In this document: piece by piece, positions 49,130 to 59,760 of the stretch
Layout of the letters: every line of letters starts with the position of its first letter
Position numbering within the stretch: position 1 is the first letter of the stretch
DNA from: an uncultured Alphaproteobacteria bacterium
GTDB lineage: Bacteria > Pseudomonadota > Alphaproteobacteria > HIMB59 > GCA-002718135
Assembly: GCA_902582755.1 (NCBI GenBank)
Contig: CACHSZ010000001.1
Span: 177,774-241,773, forward strand
Direction of reading: 5' to 3'
DNA: 64,000 nucleotides
The notes under the pieces: model-generated
Told to the model about the DNA's origin: nothing
Database searches by the model: none
What the model saw: only the letters and a program-made list of their open reading frames with translations
Translations under genes and position numbers: made by a program

Positions 49130-51109
49130 TCAAATTTTTTTGCACCAAAACTGATACATTCCTGCAAAGATTCTAGGATTAGAATTTTCATATTCTTCCC
49201 ATTTATTAAGATTATATAAATCATCTTTATTAGTATAATTATCTTTAAATTTTTCTTTGACCAATTGACCATCAAATCCTAGAAAGATTAATCCTAATTT
49301 ATCTAAATATTCTTTTATTTTACTTATTGTAAATCTATGTTCCTGAACATGAAACAATAAATCTCTTACTCCACTAACAGTATAGAAATCTGGACTTGAT
49401 TTAATAAAATTCCATTGATTATTATTATTTTCAATTAAATCTTTTCTAAAATTAATGATGTTTTTATAATTAGAATTAAGTTTGAGTTTATTAATTTTAT
49501 TTTTAATTTGTTTTATATGTTGTCTAGCTTTTTCACTATACAATCCAATTTGCATTAAAGAATCATTTTTTAAACATGATGTTAATATTTGTAATCCGAC
49601 AAATGGATTATCCATATGATGCAGAACTCCAACTGATTCAATTATATCAAATTTTCTATCTAATGTTTTTAAATCTAGTATATCTCCTTGAATAAAATCT
49701 ATATTATTAATATTGAGCTCTTCTGCCTTTCTTTTAGCATAAGATAAACTCTTAAAACTTAAATCCAGAGCAAGTATTTTTGATTTTTTATATTTCGTAG
49801 CAGTAGTTAGAGCATGCTGACCAGTGCCACAGCCTGCAATAAGAATTTCTGGACTATCAAAGTTTCTTATTTTTCTTAGATCTAAATTTAAACCAATATC
49901 ATTTATGACATCTTTAATACTTCTAGGCTCAATACTTAATCCTAGATTTTCCCATCTAGGATAGGGATTTTCCTCATATTGTTTTTTTACTTTAATAGAA
50001 ACGGTATTCTTTACTTTTGATATAGACTTTATTGATTTAGATATTTGATTTTCAATTTCATTTTGATTTAGATGTAATTCAAATATTTCTTTTAATTTAT
50101 CTGAAAATTTAATTTTATTTGACCAACTAAAATTAGTTAAAGGTTCATAACACGATAGGCACAATATGTCTAAATCACTAATTTTTTTATTTTCTTTTAA
50201 ATTATTTTCAATTCTTTTATCAATTTTTTTAATTTTTTCTTTTTCATCTTTTGTTTGACCATAAATGTATTCATTAAGCAAACATTGCGAAGATAAAGAA
50301 ATTAAAAAATCAATTTGAGTTTTATCAATTTTCAAGTTGTATGTCTGATTTAAAATTTCTTTTCTTATCTTTACAAAATTTTTCTCAATAAAATAATCGG
50401 GAATGGGACAAACTTTCATAAACTGCATAAGAAGAGAATTCTTTTGCAAATTATTTAAAACATTATTAAAATCTCTATTAGTTATTTTATTCTTAATTAA
50501 GGATAAATTCTTTTTCAGATCTGTATTTAAATATAAACTATTTAAGACATTGGGAGCAATAGAATTTGGTCTAACAATAATTTTTTCTTTTAAAAGAGAC
50601 AAAAGATACTTGTTAATATATTTATTTTCTTTATTTATTATATGAAACTGAAGTACTCCAGCTAAGTTATAATATGCTACTTTATAATTTGAATTGATTT
50701 CTAAAGTTGATAAATAACATTCAATAGCTTTTTTATTTAAACCCTTTTTTCTATATATATTTCCAAGATTATTATGAGCTTTAAAATAATTACTGTCTAA
50801 TTTTATGACTTTAATATAATTTTCTATTGCTTTATCTTCCTGATCTAATTTGCTAAAAATATATGCCAAATTATAATAACCATCAGTATATTTAGGGTTT
50901 AGATTTACTACTTTTAAAAATAAATTTTTTGCTAATTTATAGTTTTTAAGTTCTGTAAACACTGCCCCCTGCATATTATGAAGTAGAATAGATTTAGGAA
51001 ATTCATTTAATAACTCATTTGATAATCTCAAAAGTTCATCAAATTTTTTTTTATCAAATAACAATATTAATTTTTTTATTTCAACTTCTGAAGGTTCTAA
51101 AGGCTTCAT
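49130..51109 (-). CDS. TPR-repeat protein fused to class I SAM methyltransferase
   Basis: 659 residues. The N-terminal part (about 10-165) has tandem TPRs (LNPKYTDGYYNLAYIFSKLD, NYFKAHNNLGNIYRKKGL). The middle (about 170-400) is helical and unassigned. A class I methyltransferase starts near residue 420 with motif I EILIAGCGTGQHAL, acidic LALDLSFKSL and motif FDIIESVGVLHHM. Substrate unknown. Such fusions are frequent in SAR11-like genomes. It follows yejF with no gap, so it is co-transcribed with the peptide importer, though function may be unrelated. Confidence 0.85.
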   Translation of the reverse strand: MKPLEPSEVEIKKLILLFDKKKFDELLRLSNELLNEFPKSILLHNMQGAVFTELKNYKLAKNLFLKVVNLNPKYTDGYYNLAYIFSKLDQEDKAIENYIKVIKLDSNYFKAHNNLGNIYRKKGLNKKAIECYLSTLEINSNYKVAYYNLAGVLQFHIINKENKYINKYLLSLLKEKIIVRPNSIAPNVLNSLYLNTDLKKNLSLIKNKITNRDFNNVLNNLQKNSLLMQFMKVCPIPDYFIEKNFVKIRKEILNQTYNLKIDKTQIDFLISLSSQCLLNEYIYGQTKDEKEKIKKIDKRIENNLKENKKISDLDILCLSCYEPLTNFSWSNKIKFSDKLKEIFELHLNQNEIENQISKSIKSISKVKNTVSIKVKKQYEENPYPRWENLGLSIEPRSIKDVINDIGLNLDLRKIRNFDSPEILIAGCGTGQHALTTATKYKKSKILALDLSFKSLSYAKRKAEELNINNIDFIQGDILDLKTLDRKFDIIESVGVLHHMDNPFVGLQILTSCLKNDSLMQIGLYSEKARQHIKQIKNKINKLKLNSNYKNIINFRKDLIENNNNQWNFIKSSPDFYTVSGVRDLLFHVQEHRFTISKIKEYLDKLGLIFLGFDGQLVKEKFKDNYTNKDDLYNLNKWEEYENSNPRIFAGMYQFWCKKI

Positions 51110-52687
51110 CTATACAACTGAAGAAATGAGTTTTTTAGTATACTCCGATTTAGGAGAATTAAATAAATTAACACTAATATTTTCTTCTACAATTAGTCCA
51201 TCTTTTAATACTATTATTCTATCTGAAATTGCTTTGATAACTGTCATATCATGACTAATAAATATATAACTAAGATTAAGTTGTTTTTGAAGTTTATTTA
51301 GAAGATTAATTATTTGATTCTGAATAGTTATATCTAAAGCTGATGTAGGTTCATCCAAAATTAAAATTTTTGGCTCCAATATAAGAGCTCTTGCAATTGC
51401 AATCCTCTGACGTTGACCACCTGAAAATTCATGGGGATATTTTTCAATAGTGTTCTCATACTCTAAACCAACTTTATCTAATATATTTTTTATTTTTTCT
51501 TCTTTTTCTTTTTTATTTATTTTTGGATAATGAATTAACAAACCTTCAGAAATAATATCTTCAACATTCATTCTTGGGCTTAATGATGAAAATGGATCTT
51601 GAAAGACAATTTGAATTTCCTTTCTCAAATTTAATACTTCTTTTTTATTTAAATGTTTAAGATCTTTATTATTTATTTTTATTTTTCCTTTTGATTTTAT
51701 TAAATTTAAAATTGCTAAAATAAGAGATGTTTTTCCTGAACCTGATTCTCCAACAATACCAATGCTTTCACCAATTTTTAAATTAAAACTTACATTTTTA
51801 ATTGCTTTTACATAGTCAATTGTTCTTTTTAAAAGACCTTTCTTTATTGGATACCATACATTTAAATTCTCAACTTTTAAGATTGAATCTGAATCAAAAT
51901 TTTTATTTTCTTTAATAATACTCTGATAAGAAACTAATTCTTTTGTATACTCATTTTTTGGATTATTAAATATTTCGTCATTTGAACCAAATTCAACAAT
52001 TTTACCATTTTTCATTACATAAATATAATCTGATAATTTTTTTACTACTGATAAATCATGACTTATAAAAACTAAAGACATTCCTAGTCTTGATTGTATA
52101 TCTTTTAGCAGTTCTAAAATTTGTAATTGAATTGTAACATCTAATGCTGTTGTTGGCTCATCAGCAATAAGAACTTCTGGATTATTAGCAATGCTCATTG
52201 CGATCATAGCTCTTTGTCTCTGCCCACCTGATAATTCATAAGGATATATTTTTGGTCTTGATGCAATATCACCTAAACCTACTTCTTTTAATAAATTTAT
52301 AGTTTTTTTCTTAGCCTCACTATTGCTAATTACATTGTGAGTTGTAATCATCTCTTCAATTTGTTTGTTAATAGTGTGCAAAGGATTTAAGCTTGTCATG
52401 GGTTCTTGAAAAATTGTAGATATTTTATTCCCTCTTATTTTTTGGATTTCAATTTTGTTTAATTCTAACAAATTGACATTATTAAAAAATATATCACCAT
52501 TTTTTATTTTAGCACCACTAGGAAGTAGTTTTAAAATACTTAATGCAGATAAAGTTTTGCCTGAACCAGACTCGCCTACGATAGCAGTTGTTTTTCCTTT
52601 TATAACATCAAGATTTATATTTTTTACTACTTCAAGGTTTTTATTAAATTCAATTGTGAGATTTTTAATTGAAACTATTTTATCCAT
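51110..52687 (-). CDS. yejF: Peptide ABC transporter ATP-binding protein YejF (double NBD)
   Basis: 525 residues with two complete ABC domains in tandem: Walker A GESGSGKTLSALSIL and GESGSGKTSLILAIL, signatures LSGGQRQRAMIAM and FSGGQRQRIAIARAL, Walker B VLIADEPTTALD and ILILDEPTSALD. It energises the YejBE permease. The fused double NBD is the YejF hallmark, differing from separate OppD/OppF. It starts one base after yejE ends. Confidence 0.93.
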   Translation of the reverse strand: MDKIVSIKNLTIEFNKNLEVVKNINLDVIKGKTTAIVGESGSGKTLSALSILKLLPSGAKIKNGDIFFNNVNLLELNKIEIQKIRGNKISTIFQEPMTSLNPLHTINKQIEEMITTHNVISNSEAKKKTINLLKEVGLGDIASRPKIYPYELSGGQRQRAMIAMSIANNPEVLIADEPTTALDVTIQLQILELLKDIQSRLGMSLVFISHDLSVVKKLSDYIYVMKNGKIVEFGSNDEIFNNPKNEYTKELVSYQSIIKENKNFDSDSILKVENLNVWYPIKKGLLKRTIDYVKAIKNVSFNLKIGESIGIVGESGSGKTSLILAILNLIKSKGKIKINNKDLKHLNKKEVLNLRKEIQIVFQDPFSSLSPRMNVEDIISEGLLIHYPKINKKEKEEKIKNILDKVGLEYENTIEKYPHEFSGGQRQRIAIARALILEPKILILDEPTSALDITIQNQIINLLNKLQKQLNLSYIFISHDMTVIKAISDRIIVLKDGLIVEENISVNLFNSPKSEYTKKLISSVV

Positions 52688-52688
52688 T

Positions 52689-53717
52689 TTAATTGAAGGT
52701 CTTTCTTGGGTCTAAAGAGTCTCTAATTGCTTCACCAACAAAAACTAACAAGCCTAACATCAACCCCAATGTTAAAAAACTTGTAATTCCAAGCCAAGGA
52801 GCTTGTAAATTATTTCTTCCTTGATTAACCATTTCACCTAAGGATGCAGATCCTGGGGGTAAACCAAAACCTAAAAAATCAAGACCTGATAATGCTGTTA
52901 CTGATGCACTTAAACTAAATGGAAGAAAGGTAACAGTAGCTATAGTTGCATTAGGTAACATGTGTCTTATTATAATTTTTGTATTAGAAACTCCTAACGC
53001 TCTTGCTGCTCTTATATAGTCAAAATTTCTTGCTCTTAAAAATTCTGCGCGAACTACGCCAACATAACCCATCCAACTAAAAAGTAATAAGATAATCAAT
53101 AGCCACCAAAAATTTGGTTGAATTACACTAGCTAAAATTATTAAGACATATAATGTTGGTATTGCTGACCACACTTCCATGAATCTTTGGAAGAATAAAT
53201 CAGTCTTTCCACCAAAATAACCTTGTATTGCTCCAGCGGAGACTCCTATAATCATTGAAAAAAATGTTAAAGTAAATCCAAATAATACGGATATCCGGAA
53301 ACCATAAATTAACCTTGATAGTACATCTCTTGCTTGATCATCAGTGCCAAGCCAATTTTTATTTGAAGGTGGTGAAGGAGCTGGAGCAGATAAATCTCTT
53401 ATAATAGTATTATATGAATAAGGAATTATAGGCATAATCATCCATCCATTTTCCTCAATTAAGTTTTTAACATATGGATCTTTATAATCTGCTTCTGTTT
53501 CAAAATCTCCTCCAAATGTTGTTTCTGAATAGAAAGAAAATATTGGATAATAAAAGTTTGAATTATATTTTACTAATAAGGGTTTTTCATTTGCAATAAA
53601 ATTAGCAAGCAAAGAAATAATAAATAAAAAACTGAATATCCAAAAAGAATAATAACCTCTTTTGTTATTCTTAAAATTATTTAGTCTTCTTTGATTTAAT
53701 TTTGATAATTTCTTCAT
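52689..53717 (-). CDS. yejE: Peptide ABC transporter permease YejE
   Basis: 342 residues. It has an N-terminal membrane span (about 24-44), a long periplasmic loop containing [15 protein letters not shown], which is the OppC-type signature, then five spans with the EAA coupling loop [21 protein letters not shown]. Its ATG overlaps the yejB stop (ATGA). It forms the channel with YejB. Confidence 0.93.
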   Translation of the reverse strand: MKKLSKLNQRRLNNFKNNKRGYYSFWIFSFLFIISLLANFIANEKPLLVKYNSNFYYPIFSFYSETTFGGDFETEADYKDPYVKNLIEENGWMIMPIIPYSYNTIIRDLSAPAPSPPSNKNWLGTDDQARDVLSRLIYGFRISVLFGFTLTFFSMIIGVSAGAIQGYFGGKTDLFFQRFMEVWSAIPTLYVLIILASVIQPNFWWLLIILLLFSWMGYVGVVRAEFLRARNFDYIRAARALGVSNTKIIIRHMLPNATIATVTFLPFSLSASVTALSGLDFLGFGLPPGSASLGEMVNQGRNNLQAPWLGITSFLTLGLMLGLLVFVGEAIRDSLDPRKTFN

Positions 53718-54817
53718 TGTCTTGATTCAAAATCTATTCGTGGATCAATAATTGAGTACATAAAATCTCCAATTATTCCCATAACCAAACCGAGTAATGA
53801 GAAGAAATACAGTGTTGCAAATATAACTGGATAATCTCTAGTCAGCGCAGCTTCGTATCCTAGCAAACCTAAACCATCTAAAGAAAAAATAACCTCAATG
53901 AACAGAGAACTTGAAAAAAGAATTCCAATAAATGCTGATGGAAAACCAGCAATTACTATTAACATTGCATTTCTAAATACATGACCATAAAGAACCTTTC
54001 TTTCAGTTAAACCTTTAGACCGTGCAGTAATTACATATTGTTGATTTACTTGATCAAGAAATGAATTTTTTGTTAAAAAAGTCAATCCAGCAAAACCACT
54101 TACAAGCATTGCAGTTAAAGGCAGTGCTAAATGCCAGAAGTAATCTATTATTTTTTGCAATAATGTTAAATCATCAAAATTTTCAGAAAATAAACCTCTT
54201 AGAGGAAAAATATCATAAAATCTTCCTCCTGCAAAAAATACGATTAGTATTACTGCAAATAAAAAATTTGGTATTGCATAACCAATTGTTACAATCGAAC
54301 TTGATACTATATCAAACTTTGATCCATCCTTTATCGCTTTTCTTATACCGAGAGGAATAGATATTAAATATACTAATAAAGTTGTCCATAAACCAAGTGA
54401 TATTGAAACTGGCATTTTATCTAGAACGATAGAAGTAACTTTTTGATCTCTAAAAAAACTTTCTCCAAAATCAAAGGTTAAATAATCTTTTAACATTTTG
54501 ATAAAACGTTGATGTGCTGGTTTGTCCATTCCATACATCTTTTCTATTTCTTTTATAATATCTGGATCAAGGCCTTGTGCTCCTCTATATTTACTATCAT
54601 TAACTGATGTAGAATTATCTAGATTAAACTCTAAAGTTTCACCCTCGCCACCACCAGAAAATCTAGCTGTTGATTCAACAGCTGTACCAGTCATTTGTGC
54701 AATCATTTGTTCTACTGGGCCACCTGGAACAATTTGAATTATTGCAAAATTTATAACCATTATCCCAAAAAGAGTGGGGATAATTAAAAGAAGCCTTTTT
54801 ATTAAGTACGCACCCAT
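53714..54817 (-). CDS. yejB: Peptide ABC transporter permease YejB
   Basis: 367 residues, OppB/DppB type. [20 protein letters not shown] and [11 protein letters not shown] start it; a Gly/Ser-rich periplasmic segment ([16 protein letters not shown]) is the YejB-specific insertion. The EAA loop is [21 protein letters not shown]. It precedes yejE with coupled translation and follows yejA by 39 bases. Confidence 0.93.
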   Translation of the reverse strand: MGAYLIKRLLLIIPTLFGIMVINFAIIQIVPGGPVEQMIAQMTGTAVESTARFSGGGEGETLEFNLDNSTSVNDSKYRGAQGLDPDIIKEIEKMYGMDKPAHQRFIKMLKDYLTFDFGESFFRDQKVTSIVLDKMPVSISLGLWTTLLVYLISIPLGIRKAIKDGSKFDIVSSSIVTIGYAIPNFLFAVILIVFFAGGRFYDIFPLRGLFSENFDDLTLLQKIIDYFWHLALPLTAMLVSGFAGLTFLTKNSFLDQVNQQYVITARSKGLTERKVLYGHVFRNAMLIVIAGFPSAFIGILFSSSLFIEVIFSLDGLGLLGYEAALTRDYPVIFATLYFFSLLGLVMGIIGDFMYSIIDPRIDFESRQ

Positions 54818-54856
54818 ATTGTGCTATTTTATATTATTTCTAATAAACTTTAATAA

Positions 54857-56683
54857 TTAGTTTGATGTTCTATTTGACTGGATTGTTTCAAATTTATTCT
54901 GATTAATCCACCATGTATCAAAGCCTAAAGAATATTTTGGTTTTATTTTTGGTTGATCAAAAAAATCCCAATATAAAACTCTATATGATGAAATATGCCA
55001 TTGAGGAATAACATAGTAATTCCATAGAAGAACACGATCAAGAGCTTTGGTTATTGTAATTAATTCTTCTCTATCACTAGCATTAATTAGACTTTCAATT
55101 AATCCATCTACAGCATAATTTTTAATACCAACAACATTTCTAGAACCATCTGTGTCTGCAGCATCAGAACCCCAAAAATTTCTTTGTTCATTACCCGGTG
55201 ATAATGATTGTCCAAATGTTTGCACAACCATATCAAAATCAAAAGTTTCCATTCTTTTTTGATATTGAGCACTATCGATTGTTCTTACCTCAGCAATTAT
55301 TCCCAATTTTTCAAGATTATCTTTAAATGGAAAAACTATTCTCTCAAAAGCTGGTGATCGTAATAAGATTTCAAATTCAAAAGGTTCTTTTGTACTAGAA
55401 TGTAAAAGTTTACCATCAACTAATTCCCATCCAGATTCTTCTAAAAGTTTTGAAGCTTCTTGCAATTGCATCCTCATGTAACCCGAACCATCTGTAACTG
55501 GATTTGTATACTCTTCTATAAATACTTCTTTTGGTAGTACATCAAAATATGGATTTAAATAATTTAATTCTTCTTTTGAAGGAAGACCAGAGGAAGCAAG
55601 TTCTGAATTTTCAAAAAAGCTATCTGTTCTTTTATATGCATCAAAAAATAAATTTTTATTAGACCACTCAAAATCAAAAGCATAAGAAAGAGCTTTTCTT
55701 ACTCTTCTATCTTTAAATTTATCTTTTCTAATATTAAATGCAAAACCTTGCATACCTTGTGGATTTTCATGACTTATTAATTCTTTTTTAATTAAGCCTT
55801 CATTCACTGCGTTTATATCATAAGCAGTTGCCCACTCTTTTGATGAATTTTCAGAGAAGAAATCAATCTCACCAGATTTAAAAGCTTCTCTTTCAATACC
55901 TCTGTCTTTGTAATAATCATATCTAATTGTGCCAAAGTTATCTTTACCAATTTTAATTGGTATTGATGCATCAAAACCCCAATAATTTTGATCTAGTTCG
56001 TAGGTAATTGATCTTCCACTATCAAATGATTTAATCTTATATGGACCACTTCCAATTGGTATTTCCAGAGATGTTTCTTCAAAGTTTTTATTTTCCCAAT
56101 AATGTTTTGGTAGTACAGGTAGTTGACCAACAATTAACACTAATTCTTTATTCGTGTTTGTTGTAAAATTAAATCTAACTTTGTTTTCTTGTTCTTTAAT
56201 TACTTCTTTTACATCTCCATAGTAGTATTTATAAAATGGGTGGCCTTTTTCCATTAAGGTATTAAATGTCCAAACAACATCGTCAGCTGTAATTTTTTTC
56301 CCATCGTGCCAATACGCTTCATTTCTTAATGTAAATGAAACCCAAGATCTATCATCTGGCCATTCAATCGTTTCTGCCAATAATCCGTATTCCGTAAATG
56401 CTTCATCACTTGATCCCGTTGTTAATGTTTCATACAATCCTCCAATTCCAGCAGCAGAGGTACCTTTTAAAATAAATGGATTGAAACTGTCATAGGTTCC
56501 AATGGCACTTCTTACTATTGATCCACCTTTTATTGAATTTGGATTAATATATTCAACATTTCCAAAATTTTTTGAGTATTTTGGCTCACCATGCATTGCA
56601 ATTGCATGTGATATATTAGTATTTGCTTGTGCTTTTAATTGAAAAATTAGAGTAAACGTAAAGATCAAAGCGAGTATTTTCAT
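54857..56683 (-). CDS. yejA: Peptide ABC transporter substrate-binding protein YejA
   Basis: 608 residues, solute-binding family 5. A signal peptide (1-20, ending KAQA) is followed by AIAMHGEPKYSKNFGNVEY, typical of YejA, and the SBP5 blocks YWHDGKKITADDVVWTFNT and YAFDFEWSNKNLFF. In enterobacteria YejABEF takes up microcin C and oligopeptides; here it most likely imports peptides for carbon and nitrogen. First yej gene, in the usual order yejA-yejB-yejE-yejF. Confidence 0.92.
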   Translation of the reverse strand: MKILALIFTFTLIFQLKAQANTNISHAIAMHGEPKYSKNFGNVEYINPNSIKGGSIVRSAIGTYDSFNPFILKGTSAAGIGGLYETLTTGSSDEAFTEYGLLAETIEWPDDRSWVSFTLRNEAYWHDGKKITADDVVWTFNTLMEKGHPFYKYYYGDVKEVIKEQENKVRFNFTTNTNKELVLIVGQLPVLPKHYWENKNFEETSLEIPIGSGPYKIKSFDSGRSITYELDQNYWGFDASIPIKIGKDNFGTIRYDYYKDRGIEREAFKSGEIDFFSENSSKEWATAYDINAVNEGLIKKELISHENPQGMQGFAFNIRKDKFKDRRVRKALSYAFDFEWSNKNLFFDAYKRTDSFFENSELASSGLPSKEELNYLNPYFDVLPKEVFIEEYTNPVTDGSGYMRMQLQEASKLLEESGWELVDGKLLHSSTKEPFEFEILLRSPAFERIVFPFKDNLEKLGIIAEVRTIDSAQYQKRMETFDFDMVVQTFGQSLSPGNEQRNFWGSDAADTDGSRNVVGIKNYAVDGLIESLINASDREELITITKALDRVLLWNYYVIPQWHISSYRVLYWDFFDQPKIKPKYSLGFDTWWINQNKFETIQSNRTSN

Positions 56684-56724
56684 ATTTATAATATATGTCG
56701 ATTTATTAAAAATTAAAATAAATT

Positions 56725-57498
56725 TTAGTTTATTAATTTAATTATTTCATCATGAAGCGAGCTTGTACTGGAAGCAACTAAACTGCCATCTGAGTCTAAA
56801 GATATATCTTGTCCAAACTTATCCGTAATTACTCCACCAGCTCCTTCAATTACATTTACAAGAGCCATATAATCATGCACTTTTAATGTATCTTCTAAAA
56901 CAATATCAATTAAACCTGAGGCTAACATCCCATACATATAACAATCACCACCAAGTCTATAGTATCGTGATTTTTCTTTTAGTAATTCTAATCCTTTTCT
57001 GATTTGAGGTTCATTAAAATATAATCCAGATGTAAAAAGATAGGCATCTTTAATTTGTTTAATAGTACTAGTTTGAACATCTTTTCCATTACATTTTGTC
57101 TGTTGATTTTTTTCTCCTATCCACCGCTCATTGTGTGCTGGACAATTAATAATCCCTAAAACTGGTTTTTTGTTATGAAGCAATGCAATTAAATTACCAA
57201 AATCTTTATGGCCAGCTATGTAGCTCCTTGTGCCATCTATAGGATCTAGTACCCATATAAATTCAGCTTCAATTTTTTCATTTTCATACTCTTCACCCAA
57301 AATTCCATGATTAGGATATTCTTTTCTTATTCTTTCTCTTAAAACTTGTTCTGTTTCTTTATCTGCTAAAGTTACAGGACTTTCATCATCTTTAATTTCT
57401 ATTTCAATTTTATTTCTAAAATAATGCATCGAAGTTTTAGATGCATCATCGGCTAAAGAGTTTGCAAATTTTGAAAACTCTTCTGTATCTATAGTCAT
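56725..57498 (-). CDS. hisN: Inositol monophosphatase-family histidinol-phosphatase
   Basis: 257 residues. Metal-binding residues are seen in HGILGEEYE, WVLDPIDGTRSYIAG and the C-terminal KVHDYMALVNVIEGAGG. SPVTLADKETEQVLRERI and DGTRSYIAGHKDFGNLIALL resemble HisN, the IMPase-type histidinol-phosphate phosphatase of actinobacteria and many alphaproteobacteria. Another sugar phosphate or inositol phosphate remains possible. It starts nine bases after the cytochrome c gene. Confidence 0.82.
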   Translation of the reverse strand: MTIDTEEFSKFANSLADDASKTSMHYFRNKIEIEIKDDESPVTLADKETEQVLRERIRKEYPNHGILGEEYENEKIEAEFIWVLDPIDGTRSYIAGHKDFGNLIALLHNKKPVLGIINCPAHNERWIGEKNQQTKCNGKDVQTSTIKQIKDAYLFTSGLYFNEPQIRKGLELLKEKSRYYRLGGDCYMYGMLASGLIDIVLEDTLKVHDYMALVNVIEGAGGVITDKFGQDISLDSDGSLVASSTSSLHDEIIKLIN

Positions 57499-57507
57499 TA
57501 ATTTAGT

Positions 57508-58053
57508 TTATGGAAGTGGTGCTGGATTATCTGAGTGTTCTCTTAGGAAATAAACTAAGTCTGCTCTATCTTTTACTTTTTTCAAACCTGCAAAGTTCAT
57601 TTTTGTACCTTTTATATATTTTTTTGGTTTATATAAAAATTCTGCTAATTCTTCATATCCCCATTCCCCACCATATTCAGCTAAAGCTTTGGAGTATGCA
57701 AAACCTTCAACATTTGCTTTTGGTCTATTTATAATATTCCATAAGTGTGGACCTACTTTATTTGCACTACCTTTTTCGTAATTATGGCACGTAGCACATT
57801 TTTTGAATAATTTTTCTCCATTATCGAGAGAAGCACTTGCTAATAACATTGAAATTGGCTCAATTACTTCTTCTTTTTTTTCTACTACTCCAACGCCAGT
57901 CGAATCCTCAGGAACGTCTATTTTATAAGCCGTTTCTTTTTTTTCATCATGATCAATATTAATGACTAAATCTCCAAAATGCCCGATAAGGGTAACAATT
58001 AAGACTGCTAATATAATAGATGCTAAAATTTTATTAACTTCAAGCCCAGACAT
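57508..58053 (-). CDS. Membrane-anchored cytochrome c (CycM-type)
   Basis: 181 residues from ATG 58053. The track ORF starts at 58335 and its first 94 residues lie antisense to kdsB and look unlike protein; MSGLEVNKILASIILAVLIVTLIG is a natural N-terminal anchor (about 8-28). One heme is bound by CATCH, with the distal Met in GTKMNFAGLK and the NKVGPHLWNIINRP block of class I cytochromes. It shuttles electrons from bc1 to cytochrome c oxidase. The cycM/kdsB/pheA neighbourhood is conserved in alphaproteobacteria. Confidence 0.93.
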   Translation of the reverse strand: MSGLEVNKILASIILAVLIVTLIGHFGDLVINIDHDEKKETAYKIDVPEDSTGVGVVEKKEEVIEPISMLLASASLDNGEKLFKKCATCHNYEKGSANKVGPHLWNIINRPKANVEGFAYSKALAEYGGEWGYEELAEFLYKPKKYIKGTKMNFAGLKKVKDRADLVYFLREHSDNPAPLP

Positions 58054-58144
58054 GTATAAGTACATATACAGATTTTTTAGAAGAAAGAATATATTTGTCG
58101 TAAGTATGAAATTTAAATTCTCTTGCCTAATTGTCGCATAAATT

Positions 58145-58879
58145 ATGAAAAATGTTGTAATTATACCTTCACGAATGGCTTCAAATAGACTGCCGGGCAA
58201 ACCATTAATAGCTATAGATGGTATTCCAATGATACAACGAGTATGGCAACAAGCAATTGAGTCAAATATTGGAGAAGTGTTTGTTGCATGCTCTGAAATT
58301 GAAGTGCACGACTTAATTGTAAGTAATGGTGGCAAAGCTATTATGACAGATCCAAATCTCCCCTCTGGAACTGATAGAGTTCATGCCGCTTTTTTAAAAA
58401 TAAATAATAATCAAGATATTGATATAATAATCAATTTACAAGGAGATATGCCTCTTATAAATCCAGAACATATTCTTAAAGTCATTAACCCAATAAAAAG
58501 AAATTTTACCATTGGCACACTCGCAACAAACTTACATGATAATGAATTAAATAATCCCAATGTAACAAAAGTTGAAGTTGATTTTAAAAAAAATGAAACA
58601 GCGCAGGCTTTAAGTTTTTACAGAGAAGTTAAGATAGAAAATAAAAACTTATACCATCATGTTGGTATCTATAGTTATACTCCAGTTTCAATAAATACAT
58701 TTATCAATCTACCTAAATCTAAAAATGAAATAGAACTAAGTTTAGAACAAATGAGAGCTATGGATTCTAACATTCCAATTGGAGTTACGTATGTTCCTGA
58801 AGTTCCAATGAGTGTGGATACAAAAGAGGATTTAATAAATATTGAAACTAATATAAGAGAGCACAATGATAAAAGTTAA
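58145..58879 (+). CDS. kdsB: 3-deoxy-manno-octulosonate cytidylyltransferase
   Basis: 244 residues. It activates Kdo as CMP-Kdo for LPS inner core. Signature motifs are VIIPSRMASNRLPGKPL, DPNLPSGTDRVHAA, IINLQGDMPLI and the C-terminal VDTKEDL. Divergent from the cytochrome c gene by 91 bases in which I see no convincing promoter. It overlaps pheA by 14 bases. It joins kdsD and lptABC of this window in LPS production. Confidence 0.97.
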   Translation: MKNVVIIPSRMASNRLPGKPLIAIDGIPMIQRVWQQAIESNIGEVFVACSEIEVHDLIVSNGGKAIMTDPNLPSGTDRVHAAFLKINNNQDIDIIINLQGDMPLINPEHILKVINPIKRNFTIGTLATNLHDNELNNPNVTKVEVDFKKNETAQALSFYREVKIENKNLYHHVGIYSYTPVSINTFINLPKSKNEIELSLEQMRAMDSNIPIGVTYVPEVPMSVDTKEDLINIETNIREHNDKS

Positions 58880-59708
58880 TAGTTTTTCATTTCAAGGTGT
58901 AAATGGTGCTTATAGTGAACAAGCTGGAAAAAATATTTTTCCAAACGCAACAAGTATACCGTGTGCAACTTTTGAAGATATGTTTGAACATGTTAGATCT
59001 GGAAAATCTGAAGCAGCAATGGTTCCAATAGAAAACTCTCTTGCAGGAAGAGTAGCTGATACTCAAAGATTGATACCTGACTCTGATTTAAAAATAACTT
59101 ATGAATATTTTCATGAAGTAAATCATAACTTACTTGGAATTAGAGGTGCAAAAATCTCAGATATCAAAAGAATAAGAAGTCATGAACAGGGAATTGCCCA
59201 ATGTCGAAACAAAATTTTAAAACTAGATAAGCAAATGATTGTTGAAGCTGATACAGCCGGATCTGCTAAATTAATTTCAGAGTTAAATAATATTGAAGAT
59301 GGAGCTATCGCATCTGAACTTGCTGCTGATATATATGATCTTGATATATTGGAAAAAAATTTCCAAGATACCCAAAATAACGTAACTCGATTTCTTGTTA
59401 TGCAAAAAAATTTATCAGATATAAATCTAGAAACAAAGGATATCCTTACAACATTAGTATTTACAGTTAGAAGTATTCCAGCAGTTTTGTACAAATGTCT
59501 TGGTGGATTTGCTAGTAATGGTGTTAACATAACTAAGCTTGAGAGTTACATTCACCCACAGGGTTTTGATGTTGCACAATTTTATATAGATTTTGAGGGA
59601 CATCCTGAGAATACATCTGTAAAATTAGCACTAGAAGAAATGAAATTTTTTTGTAAGAAGATAGAAATCCTTGGAGTATATGAGAAATCTTCATTCAGGA
59701 AAAAATAG
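58866..59708 (+). CDS. pheA: Prephenate dehydratase
   Basis: 280 residues, monofunctional (no chorismate mutase). The catalytic domain (FQGVNGAYSEQAG, MVPIENSLAGRV, NNVTRFLVMQ with the catalytic Thr) is followed by a C-terminal ACT domain (ITKLESYIHPQGFDVAQFYI) for feedback by phenylalanine. It makes phenylpyruvate. Starts inside kdsB. The SRP RNA gene follows, as in other alphaproteobacteria. Confidence 0.96.
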   Translation: MIKVNSFSFQGVNGAYSEQAGKNIFPNATSIPCATFEDMFEHVRSGKSEAAMVPIENSLAGRVADTQRLIPDSDLKITYEYFHEVNHNLLGIRGAKISDIKRIRSHEQGIAQCRNKILKLDKQMIVEADTAGSAKLISELNNIEDGAIASELAADIYDLDILEKNFQDTQNNVTRFLVMQKNLSDINLETKDILTTLVFTVRSIPAVLYKCLGGFASNGVNITKLESYIHPQGFDVAQFYIDFEGHPENTSVKLALEEMKFFCKKIEILGVYEKSSFRKK

Positions 59709-59760
59709 GTTTTTTTAAAAAGTCTATTTATATTTTATTTACATTAATGTTATATTGCTA

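Noticed and set aside
58054-58335. Track N-terminal extension of the cytochrome c gene
   Set aside because: The extension is antisense to the start of kdsB and low in protein-like character; the membrane anchor starts at MSGLEVNK.
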